Shown one piece after another: positions 10,549 through 22,064 of a stretch of 64,000 nt of DNA. A program made the position numbers and the translations under genes. The first letter of the stretch is position 1; every line of letters starts with the position of its first letter. The notes beneath the pieces were generated by a model that had not been told where the DNA came from, made no database searches, and saw nothing but the letters and a program-made list of their open reading frames with translations. Source of the stretch: Allodiplogaster sudhausi (taxonomy: Eukaryota > Nematoda > Chromadorea > Rhabditida > Diplogasteridae); contig CALZFC010000020.1 in assembly GCA_945643635.1 (NCBI GenBank), positions 3,912,001 to 3,976,000 on the forward strand, read 5' to 3'.

Positions 10549-12091
10549 CCCATCTCTCTCTCCCTTTCTCTCATTCTCGTTTTTTCTCCTTCTCTCTTAC
10601 TATCTTTCTCTCTTTATTACTCTCTTTTCCTCTCCAAGATAGATTGCCAAGCTAATGTATCCTTTGTTTATCATCTGAAATGATTCAGAAGGGCTCGGAT
10701 CCCAATGTCGAAGACGGCGACGGAGAAACACCTCTTCTGCTTGCGAACAAGGTTGCTTGTACTTTCTCACAATCTGTTTCACTGTATTGTCTCATACATA
10801 CATATATTGTACATTGATTTGTATGTATGTATGTACATACATACGTACCTCACACTTACTCTTTCCCTCTCAGTCTCAGTCTCTCCCTCTGTCTTCGTCT
10901 CTGTCTCTGTGTCTTCCTCTCTCACTCTCTCTCAGTCTCTCCCTCTCCCTCTATCTCTGTCTTTGTCTCTGTCTCTCTCACTCTCTCGTAGTCTCTCCCT
11001 CTCCTTCTCTAGGTAGCCAACATGGTAGTGCTGGGTCTGCTGCTGGACGCGGGTGCAGACCCGAGAATGCAGACGAAGAGCGGAGCCTCTCTGGTGGATG
11101 TCGACAATGATCAAGTCCGCCGAATCATTGCCGGAGAGAGGTTCGAATGTATTATCTGTCTCCTACTCAATCAATTGATTGTATGTATTATGATAAGTGT
11201 TTTATTGAAATCTTTGACGAGTTATTATTAACTTGTAGACATTTTATTTAAAAATATACATATTTTGAGAATTCCTCAAATCTTCAAAGAGGACGGCCTC
11301 GTGAAGTATAGAGCCGAACTCTTTGGCAAGTCGAGCGGGGTCGGTGGAGGTGAGGGGAGGAGGGGAGAAGAGGACGAAGAGGGAGGAGAGGTGGACGAGG
11401 AGGTGGAGGGGGAGGAGGGGGAAGAGGAGAGAACTCACACTGACGAGGGAGAGGATGATGGGCCGTCCACCAGCACGGGCAGGGGCAGCAGGGGAGGCAG
11501 TCGGAGGACCGGCAAGCACAACTCCGCATTCAGCAAGGGTGAGTGAGAGTGGAGAAGGGCTAGAAAGTAAGAGAGAGGGGGGAGAGAAGAGGAGGTAGAG
11601 AAAGCGAGATCTTGGAGGAGAGAGACGAAGATGGAATACCAGTGGTCGTAAACATTATTTTGAATACTATTTTTTTTTAATTAATTTGTCTTCCTGATTT
11701 CGATTGCTTTTAGGTTTATTATACCTAAAATATGTTTATACAATGTTTACAAAGTCCCTCACAGTAATTATTTTTATGTTGCATGCTATTTTTTGATGGT
11801 ATAAGTTGGCTGAGACCTTCCATTGCAGACGACATCTCGTGCCTTGACTACCTGACTCGTCTGCGTCTCTCGAAGATCCTCGACGACGCGTCGAAGTGGG
11901 AGTCGCTAGCTCGTGAGTTGGAGTGCTCGCACATGGTCGAGCTCATCTCCATCTGCGCCTTTGACTCGTCGCCCACCATGATCTTTCTCGATCAGTTTGA
12001 GGTTTCTCTCTATATCACTTTCTCAGTTTCTCTCTTTCTTTTCTTTATCACACACTCTCTCTCTCAAAGCATCTCTCTCTCTCTATCTCTT

Positions 12092-12143
<52 letters not shown>

Positions 12144-12245
12144 CAGCAATTGCCGGATGCGAAGATCTCTCGAGTGCGTGCTGCCCTGGAGCGTCTAAAC
12201 GAGCAGCAGGCGGTCGACTTGATCGAGCAACGATTCGTGTATTGA
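8780..12245 (+). CDS. NF-kB p105/Relish-like protein: ankyrin repeats plus death domain (5' end unresolved)
   Basis: In the family, the C-terminal ankyrin block acts as an IkB-type inhibitor of Rel dimers until processed. Exons: ~8780-8943, 9243-9376, 9529-9620, 9717-9970, 10119-10202, 10326-10505, 10689-10751, 11013-11140, 11270-11538, 11829-12001, 12147-12245. The first exon (ARAAVIWRLP, PLRV, LQLHFHAKSYRKES) weakly matches the end of a Rel-homology IPT domain. Ankyrin repeats follow (NTVLHVTARNG, GQTALHCAVRADDADAVHYL, NSVLHYLAD, GYTPLHLAVRR, GRTPLMHAVD, GETPLLLANK), then an acidic Gly/Glu-rich linker. The death domain runs DYLTRLRLSKILDD, WESLAREL, SPTMIFLDQFE, RVRAALERLNEQQAVDLIEQ. No start codon and no full Rel domain were found upstream. 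The GA-repeat intron 10203-10325 is open in frame. Confidence 0.8.
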
Positions 12246-12786
12246 ACTCTCGCGGATCTTCTCATCCATGACTTGCATCTTTTTAATTCTTCTTATTATT
12301 TAATCCTTTGTACTCCCTCCTCTTTATGTTTGTGTATTTTACTTTTGTACACGAATCACACTAACACATACGTATTATATATTTAATTTAGAAAACGAAT
12401 AGAAAAGATTAGTGAATAGATGATTCGGCCACATCGGATTCTTACTGCGTGTGCTCATTCGAACACTTACAATCTGGCTCATTTCCGCCTTATTCTTTTC
12501 CATTCTCTTTTTCCATGTATTGTACATAAATGAGATAAGCCCCGATACATTTCATATATTTTGTTCAGTACCATTGCTATTCATGTACCATTTGCGAAGC
12601 AGTCAGTCGAGTAAAGTCAACATATCCTCCTGTACTTGACGGCATTTGTGACCATACAGTCCCGCCCAGGACCTTAGTACCAAGAAGGGGTCGGAGGGGT
12701 TGGAGGGATCCAAATGTTCTCTCTCTCTATCTCTCTCACACTCTCTCTTTCCTTTCTCTCTCTCTCTCTCTCTCTCTATCTGTCTT
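12246..12786. other. Intergenic, 3' of the NF-kB-like gene
   Basis: AT-rich sequence followed by a CT microsatellite (about 12717-12780), which abuts the left end of the histone palindrome. No gene seen. Confidence 0.6.
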
Positions 12787-13043
12787 GTTCAAAATACAAC
12801 TACGATGCCAGCAAATGAGAATGCATTGAATTTCAATGGGCATAAATTCATGCGTATTTATTCACTCAGAATCCGTGTTACAACGAATTATTGTGAATAG
12901 TTTCGGAAAGTACCCAAATGTGAGTTTCTCCTGCTGTTAAAATCCTGAAACCATGTTCTTAGAAACATTCTCTGTCCACACCAAACAAGAAAAGGCCCAT
13001 TTGAACATCGCGCTAAAAGCTTTGGCGGGATGTTCACTGCCGG

Positions 13044-13076
13044 TATCCGCGCGTGGTCATTGCGTCACACCTATAT
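13044..13076 (+). promoter_or_regulatory. H3 promoter: shared TATCCGCGCGTGG motif and TATA box
   Basis: TATCCGCGCGTGGTCA at 13044-13059 is followed by CTATATA near 13071-13077, about 45 bases before the ATG. The same motif plus TATA box precedes H4 and the second H3. Confidence 0.6.
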
Positions 13077-13117
13077 ACCGAAATACGTGTTCTCTTGTCA
13101 TTCGCAGTGTTCAGTGA

Positions 13118-13531
<414 letters not shown>

Positions 13532-13566
13532 GCTTGATCTGCAAATCTTAAACCCCAGAACCCAAC

Positions 13567-13582
13567 GGCCCTCTTTAGGGCC
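13567..13582 (+). terminator. Histone mRNA 3' stem-loop (H3)
   Basis: GGCCCTCTTTAGGGCC forms a 6-bp stem with a 4-base CTTT loop, preceded by the shared CCAGAACCCAAC flank and followed by ACAATC. It is the SLBP binding and 3' end processing signal in the family. Confidence 0.95.
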
Positions 13583-14100
13583 ACAATCATATTCCCATCA
13601 GAATATTCATTGCATAAAGCATTCGCTGAAAGGCCTAATTTGAATAAAGATTTATTGGTAAGGACATTTAACGACAGCATTCTATGAAATTTGATGAAAA
13701 GGGAATAAGTACTAGGATGTGATCTGTTTGTTGATAATGCCATGTCAGTTCCATTGCCGTCGCCTTTTGAGATCTTTCTTTGCATAGTTCATTCAATCCT
13801 TCTCGTAATGGCACAGAAAAACATGTAGAACAGAAGTGGCGAGACAGGAAAGGATAGCGATGAAGAGAGAAAAGGCAAGCAAAGATAGAGAAGAGACGTT
13901 GGAGAACGAGAGAGGACAGAAAAAGAGACAATAGAGACGTTGGAAAAGGAGAGAGAGCACAGATAACAGAGAATGGGCCGTTCACCGTCTAGCAACGCTG
14001 ACCTCGTAGTGTTTCCCGCCAGATTTCTGTTCAAGAGACGCAGAAGCCAAGTGGGCGTGGCCAACAACGCGTGCTGACCACGGGACTCATATAAAAGGGC
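13583..14100. other. H3-H2B spacer and H2B promoter
   Basis: Purine-rich stretch (GA-type, about 13850-13960) and the H2B upstream region with CATATAAAAG TATA box near 14088-14096. The part from about 13691 has no counterpart in the right palindrome arm. Confidence 0.7.
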
Positions 14101-14151
14101 GAGAGAGGAGAGCAGACCATCACTTGGAACGTCCAGCTACCGAGAGAAGCC

Positions 14152-14523
14152 ATGCCACCGAAGCCGTCCGCGAAGGGAGCGAAGAAGGCAGCGAAGAGTC
14201 AGAAGGTCAAGAGGACCGGAGACAAGAAAAAGAGAAAGTCGAGGAAGGAGTCCTACGCCATCTACATCTACCGCGTCCTGAAGCAGGTCCACCCCGACAC
14301 CGGAGTGTCCTCCAAGGCCATGTCCATCATGAACTCCTTCGTCAACGACGTCTTCGAGCGCATCGCAGCCGAGGCCAGCCGACTCGCCCACTACAACAAG
14401 AGGTCCACCATCTCCTCTCGCGAGATCCAGACGGCTGTCCGTCTCATCCTCCCGGGAGAGCTCGCCAAGCACGCTGTCTCCGAAGGCACCAAGGCTGTCA
14501 CCAAGTACACCTCTAGCAAGTAA
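14152..14523 (+). CDS. H2B: Histone H2B
   Basis: Single-exon 123-residue H2B. The N-terminus [15 protein letters not shown] resembles nematode H2B, and the core ([60 protein letters not shown]) and tail [10 protein letters not shown] are intact. A TATA box lies about 60 bases upstream and a 3' hairpin at 14580-14595. This is the only H2B in the window. The mirrored position in the right arm carries only its 3' flank, joined to H3 3' sequence. Confidence 0.99.
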   Translation: MPPKPSAKGAKKAAKSQKVKRTGDKKKRKSRKESYAIYIYRVLKQVHPDTGVSSKAMSIMNSFVNDVFERIAAEASRLAHYNKRSTISSREIQTAVRLILPGELAKHAVSEGTKAVTKYTSSK

Positions 14524-14579
14524 TCTGTGAAAGCCGGTTACTTGCTCGGTGGTGAACACCCAAACCCCCAGAACCCAAC

Positions 14580-14595
14580 GGCCCTCTTTAGGGCC
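14580..14595 (+). terminator. Histone mRNA 3' stem-loop (H2B)
   Basis: Same GGCCCTCTTTAGGGCC hairpin and AGAACCCAAC flank as the H3 gene, about 57 bases after the H2B stop. Confidence 0.95.
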
Positions 14596-15390
14596 ACGAT
14601 CCAGTTCCAGTCGTACGAGTACTTTTTCGGATTATTGGCATAAATGTCCAGAATTATGATTACAGTTTTATGGCTTTCGAGGCACAATATAAAATCGTAG
14701 ATTTCAATTTGTTAAGATTATATGATTTGAGTTTAGCAGGGGCTCGTGCTGTGGGAACTCTACCTCTCAGAAGCTGAATAATATTACAAGAATTTCTCTT
14801 CGGGTATGTTCAGACGTGCTTTTTATGTTCTTATGCCGGGACTACTTCACGATGACCTTCAGGCCCTCTAGGGCCACAATCCAGTGCGAATACCGGGATT
14901 TTGGGATTTTACACAAATATTCCGCTTTTTTAGCACAGTTTTCTGGCTTTGTCAGAGCCCAATTGTAATTTTGTCAGGTTTTGTATTTGTTCTGCAGGAA
15001 GTCTAGGGAATATGATTGCCAGTATTTCTCTTCGGATACATGTAAGAAGGCTTTCCATCTATTTTTTCGCTTTCGTTTCGAATCCAAAGCAGTGTCCGCG
15101 CGTGGTAAAGCATAGGTTTTTCCCGCTTATTTTCGAAAAGGACGCCATCTCCGCTTCTCTCCGTCTCTTAAATTTTCACTCTCTCTAAATGGGCGTGACA
15201 TCGTGAAGCCTAAATTCGGATATACATTCAGAAGCCCTCAAAGCAAACTGAGCATTAGCCAGAAGTTTAGATAAAGGCAAGTATAATTAAGGGCCCTCAG
15301 AAATGGACCCATTAGACACAAACAGCAGAGCGAACATCAATCTCTTTATCCTGAGAAAAATCTCATGAAATATACAAGTCTTGATTAGAA
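14596..15390. other. Histone spacer with degenerate hairpin and orphan H2A promoter fragment
   Basis: No ORF is supported here. At 14862-14875 there is GGCCCTCTAGGGCC, a hairpin with a shortened loop, mirrored at 17027-17040. At 15091-15106 a GTGTCCGCGCGTGG motif is mirrored at 16796-16813, upstream of H2A. Here the similarity stops at 15199, so the left arm keeps H2A upstream sequence without an H2A gene. Confidence 0.65.
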
Positions 15391-15396
15391 AATTGT

Positions 15397-15412
15397 GGCC
15401 CTAAAGAGGGCC
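15397..15412 (-). terminator. Histone mRNA 3' stem-loop (H4)
   Basis: Minus-strand GGCCCTCTTTAGGGCC hairpin with the AGAACCCAAC flank, about 47 bases after the H4 stop. Confidence 0.95.
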
Positions 15413-15458
15413 GTTGGGTTCTGGGGTTTGGTTGTTCTCTGAACAGAAGAGAAGCTTC

Positions 15459-15797
<339 letters not shown>

Positions 15798-15849
15798 TCA
15801 GATGGGGTCTTGGTCGTGTTCATGCCTTATATACCGCGTTGAGATGACT

Positions 15850-15866
15850 GATCACGCGCGGATACG
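15850..15866 (-). promoter_or_regulatory. H4 promoter motif GTATCCGCGCGTGAT
   Basis: Minus-strand copy of the motif found upstream of both H3 genes and the H2A copy, about 20 bases upstream of the TATA box. Confidence 0.55.
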
Positions 15867-15870
15867 AAAT

Positions 15871-16314
15871 GGCGCGATACAACCAGCCTTTCAAATCGCA
15901 AGGTCAACATTTTCCGCACTTACTTCGTTCATATCGGTTTACGCAACTCTTCTCATGCAGTTTACCTGATGCCAAAGTAGGAAAATATACAACGAAGAGA
16001 ACACATTAGGAGGTCCACAGCGGGAACAACTCCTTTCAACGATTCTTTATTCTGTATTGAATGAAGTAAAGCCTGCTTGGTCAGAAGGAAAGTAAACATA
16101 AGAAGAAAACTCCCTCAAGAGTTTAGAACAAGACACCAAGAAATTCCATAAATTTTGCCACGACCAGAATTAAATCCGTAGAAAAACTCTTTATTCAACG
16201 GCTCAACAGCCTAATTCTCAATTTCCAAGAAAAGCACTGCAAGCAGTACCGATTAGAACGCGATTGTTTTGCCGTTGGGTTCTGGGGTTTGGTTAGCTCA
16301 GTAAGAGCAGCAGC
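15871..16314. other. Spacer between H4 promoter and H2A 3' end
   Basis: AT-rich, with no gene seen. Near 16270 the H2A 3' flank keeps AGAACCCAACGGC, but the hairpin sequence expected next is missing. Confidence 0.6.
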
Positions 16315-16621
16315 TCATTCCTTGTCGCCTGCCGTCTTCTTGGGGAGAAGAACGGCGCTGATTTTGGGGAGCACTCCGCCCTGGGCGATGGTGACACCGG
16401 AGAGGAGCTTGTTCAGCTCCTCGTCGTTGCGGACGGCGAGCTGAAGATGGCGCGGGTTGATTCTCTTCTTCTTATTGTCCGGCGCCCACTCGCTGCGCGT
16501 AGCTGCCCTTGCGCAGCATGCGGTGCAGACGACCGACCGGAAACTGGAGTCCTGCCCGCGAGGAACGTGACTTCGCCTTGCCGCCCGCCTTCGCCTTTCC
16601 TCCCTTGCCACGTCCAGACAT
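16315..16621 (-). pseudogene. H2A: Histone H2A with internal deletion and no 3' hairpin
   Basis: The N-terminal half is normal ([20 protein letters not shown] to YAQRVGAG). The next bases, GCGCCGGACAATAAG, jump directly to the later [15 protein letters not shown] segment. About 77 nt of the core fold (family APVYLAAVLEYL...NAAR) are absent, so the frame meets TAA at once. The C-terminal half ([18 protein letters not shown] to AGDKE) is intact in another frame. The 3' flank reads AACCCAACGGCAAAACAATC where its neighbours have the hairpin, so the stem-loop is also lost. A TATA box and upstream motif remain. Either a pseudogene or a local assembly loss; two independent lesions favour decay. Confidence 0.85.
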
Positions 16622-17262
16622 GATGACTGCTTCGCTTGCTCGGATGAACTGAGATGGCGAGGGAGGGCGAGGCCAGGCTTTTATAGGCCGCGTTGTTGTG
16701 ATGGTCACGCCCATTTAGAGAGAGTGAAAATTTAAGAGACGGAGAGAAGCGGAGATTGCGTCCTTTTCGAAAATAAGCGGGAAAAACCTATGCTTTACCA
16801 CGCGCGGACACTGTCTTTGATTCGAAACGAAAGCGAAAAAATAGATGGAAAGCCTTGTTACATGTATCCGAAGAGAAATACTGGCAATCATATTCCCTAG
16901 ACTTCCTGCAGAACAAATACAAAACCTGACAAAATTACAATTGGGCTCTGGCAAAGCCAGAAAACTGTGATAAAAGAGCGGAATATTTGTGTAAAATCCC
17001 AAAATCCCGGTATTCGCACTGGATTGTGGCCCTAGAGGGCCTGAAGGTCATCGTGAAGTAGTCCCGGCATAAGAACATAAAAAGCACGTCTGCACATACA
17101 GGAAGAGAAATTCTTGTAGCTAAACTCAAATCATATAATCTTAACAAATTGAAATCTACGATTTTATATTGTGCCTCGAAAAAGCCATAAAACTGTAATC
17201 ATAATTCTGGACATTTATGCCAATAATCCGAAAAAGTACTCGTACGATTGGAACTGGATTGT

Positions 17263-17278
17263 GGCCCTAAAGAGGGCC
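17263..17278 (-). terminator. Orphan histone 3' stem-loop (H2B gene missing)
   Basis: Intact minus-strand hairpin with CCCAGAACCCAAC flank and GGTGAACACCC upstream, identical to the H2B 3' flank at 14550-14595, but no H2B coding sequence precedes it. Confidence 0.85.
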
Positions 17279-17441
17279 GTTGGGTTCTGGGGGTTTGGGT
17301 GTTCACCACCGAGCAAGTAACCGGCTTTCACAGATTTCATAGAATGCTGTCGTTAAATGTCCTTACCAATAAATCTTTATTCAAATTAGGCCTTTCAGCG
17401 AATGCTTTATGCAATGAATATTCTGATGGGAATATGATTGT

Positions 17442-17457
17442 GGCCCTAAAGAGGGCC
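17442..17457 (-). terminator. Histone mRNA 3' stem-loop (second H3)
   Basis: Minus-strand GGCCCTCTTTAGGGCC, about 36 bases after the H3 stop, with flanks matching the first H3. Confidence 0.95.
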
Positions 17458-17492
17458 GTTGGGTTCTGGGGTTTAAGATTTGCAGATCAAGC

Positions 17493-17906
<414 letters not shown>

Positions 17907-18260
17907 TCACTGAAAACTGCGAATGACAAGAGAACACGTATTTCGGTATATAGGTGAGAGGCAATGACCACGCGCGGATACCGGCAGTGAACATCCCGCC
18001 AAAGCTTTTAGCGCGATGTTCAAATGGGCCTTTTCTTGTTTGGTGTGGACAGAGAATGTTTCTAATTGTAAGAACATGGTTTCAGGATTTTAACAGCAGG
18101 AGAAACTCACATTTGGGTACTTTCCGAAACTATTCACAATAATTCGTTGTGACACGGATTCTGAGTGAATAAATACGCATGAATTTATGCCCATTGAAAT
18201 TCAATGCATTCTCATTTGGTGGCATCGTAATTGTATTTTGAACTTGGACTCATAACAAGG

Positions 18261-18261
<1 letters not shown>

Positions 18262-18313
<52 letters not shown>

Positions 18314-18631
18314 GAGAGAGTGTGTGAAACAGAGAGAGAGAGAGAGAGAGAGAGAGGGAAATGACATAGAGTGTGTGAGAGAGAGAGAAAGGAGAGAGAG
18401 TGTGTGAAACAGAGATAGAGAGAGAGAAAGAGAGAGAGCGAAATGAGAGAGAGTGTTTGTGAGAGAGAGAGAGAGAGAGAGAGAAAGGAGAGAGAGTGTG
18501 TGAAACAGAGAGAGAGAGAGGGAAATGACAGAGAATGTGTGAGAGAGAGTGTGAAACAGAGATAGAGAGAGAGAAAGAGAGAGAGCAAAATGAGAGAGAG
18601 TGTGTGAGAGAGAAAGGAGAGAGAGTGTGTG

Positions 18632-18678
<47 letters not shown>

Positions 18679-18860
18679 AATGACAGAGAGTGTGTGAGAG
18701 AGAGAGAAAGGAGAGAGAGTGTGTGAAACAGAGATAGAGAGAGAGAGAAAGAGAGAGAGCGAAATGAGAGAGAGTGTGTGAGGGAGAGAGAGAAAGGAGA
18801 GAGAGTGTGTGAGACAGAGATAGATAGAGAGAGAGAGAGAGAGAGAGGAGAAAGGAGACA
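18262..18860. repeat. GA minisatellite with higher-order period
   Basis: About 600 bases built of GAGAGA runs, interrupted at regular intervals by GTGTGTGAAACAGAG and by GGAAATGACAGAG or CGAAATGAGAGAG blocks, giving a higher-order unit. It abuts the right end of the histone palindrome; a shorter CT tract abuts the left end. Confidence 0.9.
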
Positions 18861-19363
18861 TAGATAGATAGATAAATGATCCATCTATATCACTTGTACA
18901 TAATACATACAACATCTTCGAGTACATGACCACACGATGCAAGATGTAATTAAAATTCGCGTCCTTCTTGCATCAGGATGATTATTGTTAAAATTGCGCG
19001 GTTTCTATCTACCGATGAGCACCGAATTAAAGCATAGTTGAAAAAATTTTCGGCATAAAAAAAAAGACAAAAGGCCAGAATGATAACACGCAGAACATTC
19101 ATTCATCTTTATCCTCTCCATTATGAGATGTGGTAAGAAATCGATTAATTAAGATATTCATCTGAATTAATTCTCCCCTCCTCGTCTTGTTGCATGTGAA
19201 GAGAGGGCGAAGACGCAATCGAATACTCAACCACTGCTTGCAAAAAGTCTTCTCAAAACAGTTTATTTAACAAAAAAACAACAAAATAAGGGAGAAGGTG
19301 ATGCAAAGGAGCGAAGGAGCGAAGGAGGACAGAATGAATGAGGGAGAACGCGGACGCGTTTCC
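18861..19363. other. Intergenic
   Basis: Begins with a GATA-like tract (ATAGATAGATAGATAA), then AT-rich sequence. No gene or RNA was recognised. Confidence 0.6.
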
Positions 19364-19849
19364 TCACTCCAACTGCGTCTTGTCGGTCTTGAAGGAGTGG
19401 GCGGAGGTGGACTCGCCGATGACCCTTTCACTCATCTGGCCAGACTGAGTTGAGGAGAGCGGGGTTCTGTAATGGAGAGAGTGTGTGTGTGAGGGAAGAG
19501 AGGAACCGAGAGAGAGAGAGAGAGAGAATGCGAGTTAGAGGGAGGCAGTATGATCAAGGGGGAGAGAAACAGACTTCTTAGACTGGACGGCACGCGAATT
19601 CGTACTGGACTTGGACGACTTCTCCGCGTATCTAAAAGGAATAATGAATTAGAAGATAAAAGCAAGAAGAAGATCGCTGACTCCTCCGGGCTTCTCTCAG
19701 TCTTCTTGTCTTTCTTCGACTTCTCGGGCGAGACCGAAAGAATTTGCTTGGGGGCGGTAAACATCTTGTCCTGAAGCAGGGAGAGGAAAAGGTGAGAGGA
19801 ATTAGCGATGAAACGAGTTGGAGAGGGAGAGAGAAAGTGAGTGAGTAGT

Positions 19850-19899
<50 letters not shown>

Positions 19900-21017
19900 C
19901 CTAACCGATGACTCCTGGTTCGCTTGATGTTCTTCTTTCGCCGCTGCGCCTTCCTTCTCCTCTTTTTCCTTGTCCTTACCAGCTGCTGCAATCAATTTGC
20001 ACGAGTATTGAGTAAATGTTATGTCGTGATAAAAAGTAATGTAATATTTAGCGATCTCTTTAGTATTATCCAGCAGAGTTCGCTTCCTTTGTTCCGCAAC
20101 TCGCTTGCGCATGAGCAGCTTGATGTAGCTTATGAATTCGGAGATCGCGATGCACATGGCTCCAGTCAGCGGAACGTACCATTTGTACTACAATTTTAAG
20201 AAGGATACGGTAGGACGTATCTCGATTAATTGACAGCAGATGAAAAGTGTTCATCTGACATTTTCCCAGCTTCTGCTATCTTCATAGCGTTCCTTCGCAA
20301 GTTTCTTCCATCGGATTTGACGCATCCGCGCAGACTGCAAAGAACGTCCAATCTTGGCTGGTCAATTCTCGATTCGAATCATGCTTGATATCCAAGCAAG
20401 AGAAGCCGCCACCTCAAATCCCATAAAGCCGTGAGTGTTGCAGCGCGAGCTCCCGCATTCGCAACGGAGGATCGTGCTGTTCTTGTTCCACTTAATATAT
20501 CACTTCTTTCAGATATTGCAACTATTCTTCTTACGATTGCTTACCTTGCACGGCAGTTTGTATCTATTTCTATTGTGGCCACAGCCGCGGGCGATGAATT
20601 TGCTCTGCCAGATTCGGTCCCAGTTGTCGTAGCGGCGCAGGTAGTAGCACATCTGAAATGTCACAGAAAGATAGAATTCATTCATTTCTTCTCCCTTCAC
20701 CCATTTCCTCTCAAAGATCCATCTATTTTGCACCCTTATTATAGTACTAAATTACAAAACTATTACTTCTACATATATTCTTTAGAATTTAATCTTCGCA
20801 AGTTCCCTAGAAAGGTTGAGCGGAAACCTTGTGATCTCCGTGGCACTTCTCGAGTCCCTCCTCGTCCACGCCGCCCATGCACTGAAAGACCGTCTCCTGT
20901 TCTTCTTCGCTGCCACAGAAGACGGAGAGAGGGAAGAGAAGGAGAAGAGGGAGGAGCCGCGAGACAGTCGACCACTCACGACGCATTGCAGTCGATGGAG
21001 TGAGGAAGAAATGTCAT
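19364..21017 (-). CDS. Cysteine-rich (LU/Ly-6-like) single-pass membrane protein, lysine-rich tail
   Basis: Not matched to a named gene. Exons, high to low: 21017-20980, 20909-20828, 20652-20545, 20481-20413, 20334-20260, 20187-19906, 19770-19682, about 19631-19575, 19444-19364. The ectodomain has spaced cysteines (SIDCNAS, VFQCMGG, GLEKCHG, KMCYYLRR, ARGCGH, KLPCKN, RCECGSSRCN), ending in a C-x-C..CN pattern like LU/Ly-6 domains. A hydrophobic segment follows (YVPLTGAMCIAISEF), then RKRVAEQRKR and a charged tail (KDKEKEEKEG, PEKSKKDKKTE). The ATG at 21017 gives no signal peptide, so an upstream exon is likely. The last junction is uncertain. Role unknown; the extracellular fold is inferred from cysteine spacing only. 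Confidence 0.6.
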
Positions 21018-21161
21018 TTCTTCATGATTTTCATCGTAGTTTGTTGATTTACATCGTAGTTTTCCTAATTAGCCTACGTGTTTCATTTATATTTCATTTA
21101 TTCAGGCGAGCTCACATCACTTCGCCCTAATGTCTACTGCTCGAGCGGCGGTCTTCGACTG

Positions 21162-21193
<32 letters not shown>

Positions 21194-21377
21194 CCTCTTC
21201 TTACCTCTCTTCTGCCTCGCGCCTCTTCATATACAATAATTTAAATACATATACCAGAAATGCACTTGTCCAAGTACACAGATACTTTGAGCGGGGGATG
21301 ATTTCAATTGTTATGAAAAATAGTTGATCGAACTAAATACATGTGATTCTCCACTTTGGATATCTTTGGATATATGT

Positions 21378-21417
<40 letters not shown>

Positions 21418-22050
21418 TGACTGGTATGAGAAGTTGCGCCATTCTTGCAACGAAATTTTTTGGCTGCCGGCTGCTTCAGCAGTCGACTCTTGCCCATTTC
21501 GAACTACATACACTACATTACAGTAAAAGTTCAGGCCACCGGAATTCTAATTTTGTTAAAGGATACCATCATTCATTTCCTCCTTTCAAATTTCTCTTTC
21601 AAGATTTGATTTCTCTTTCTCTTTCTCCCCCTCGCTCTTTATTTCACTCTTTTCTCTGATACTTTCCCTTTTACTTCAACCTCTTCTTTTCTTGTGTTTT
21701 TCTACGGTTTATCTTCAAACCCCAATTTCTCTAACGCTCTTCCGAGCTCCCTTTATCTTTGTACTGCCCTTTAACACTTGCTGTTCTGTATTATTGTTTT
21801 TAAAAAAGTTGGCAATGTGCTTAAACAATTCATATGCACATAATAAAACTTTATGAGAAATGCAGGGTAAGGGAAAAAGAGCTAGTGCTTGATGATTTCG
21901 CCACAGAATCTTAACAAAATGAAGATTTTGAGAATAAAATTTGAATGTTACATATTTTCGCCACGAGTCAATCAATTTGCGAGCTGCAAGCCAAACAATT
22001 ACTTTTTATGGAACAAATTTTGCAATAATATTTTAATAATTGCGAAAAGT
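21018..22050. other. Intergenic with CT and TA repeats
   Basis: CT tract at about 21161-21190, a TA run at about 21380-21415, and a CT-rich stretch at 21590-21660. No gene recognised. Confidence 0.5.
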
Positions 22051-22064
22051 GTTAATGTCCGCGA

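Noticed and set aside
18201..18942. Long Ser/Leu or Arg/Glu reading frames over GA/CT tracts (here and at 7.1-8.6, 36.1, 40.2-41.9, 43.4, 53.6 kb)
   Set aside because: They are translations of GA or CT dinucleotide repeats, which are open in several frames. No non-repetitive coding sequence supports them.
20431..21003. 190-codon plus-strand frame opposite the LU-like gene
   Set aside because: Antisense to exons whose minus-strand frames join in phase and show conserved cysteine spacing. It has no coding features of its own.
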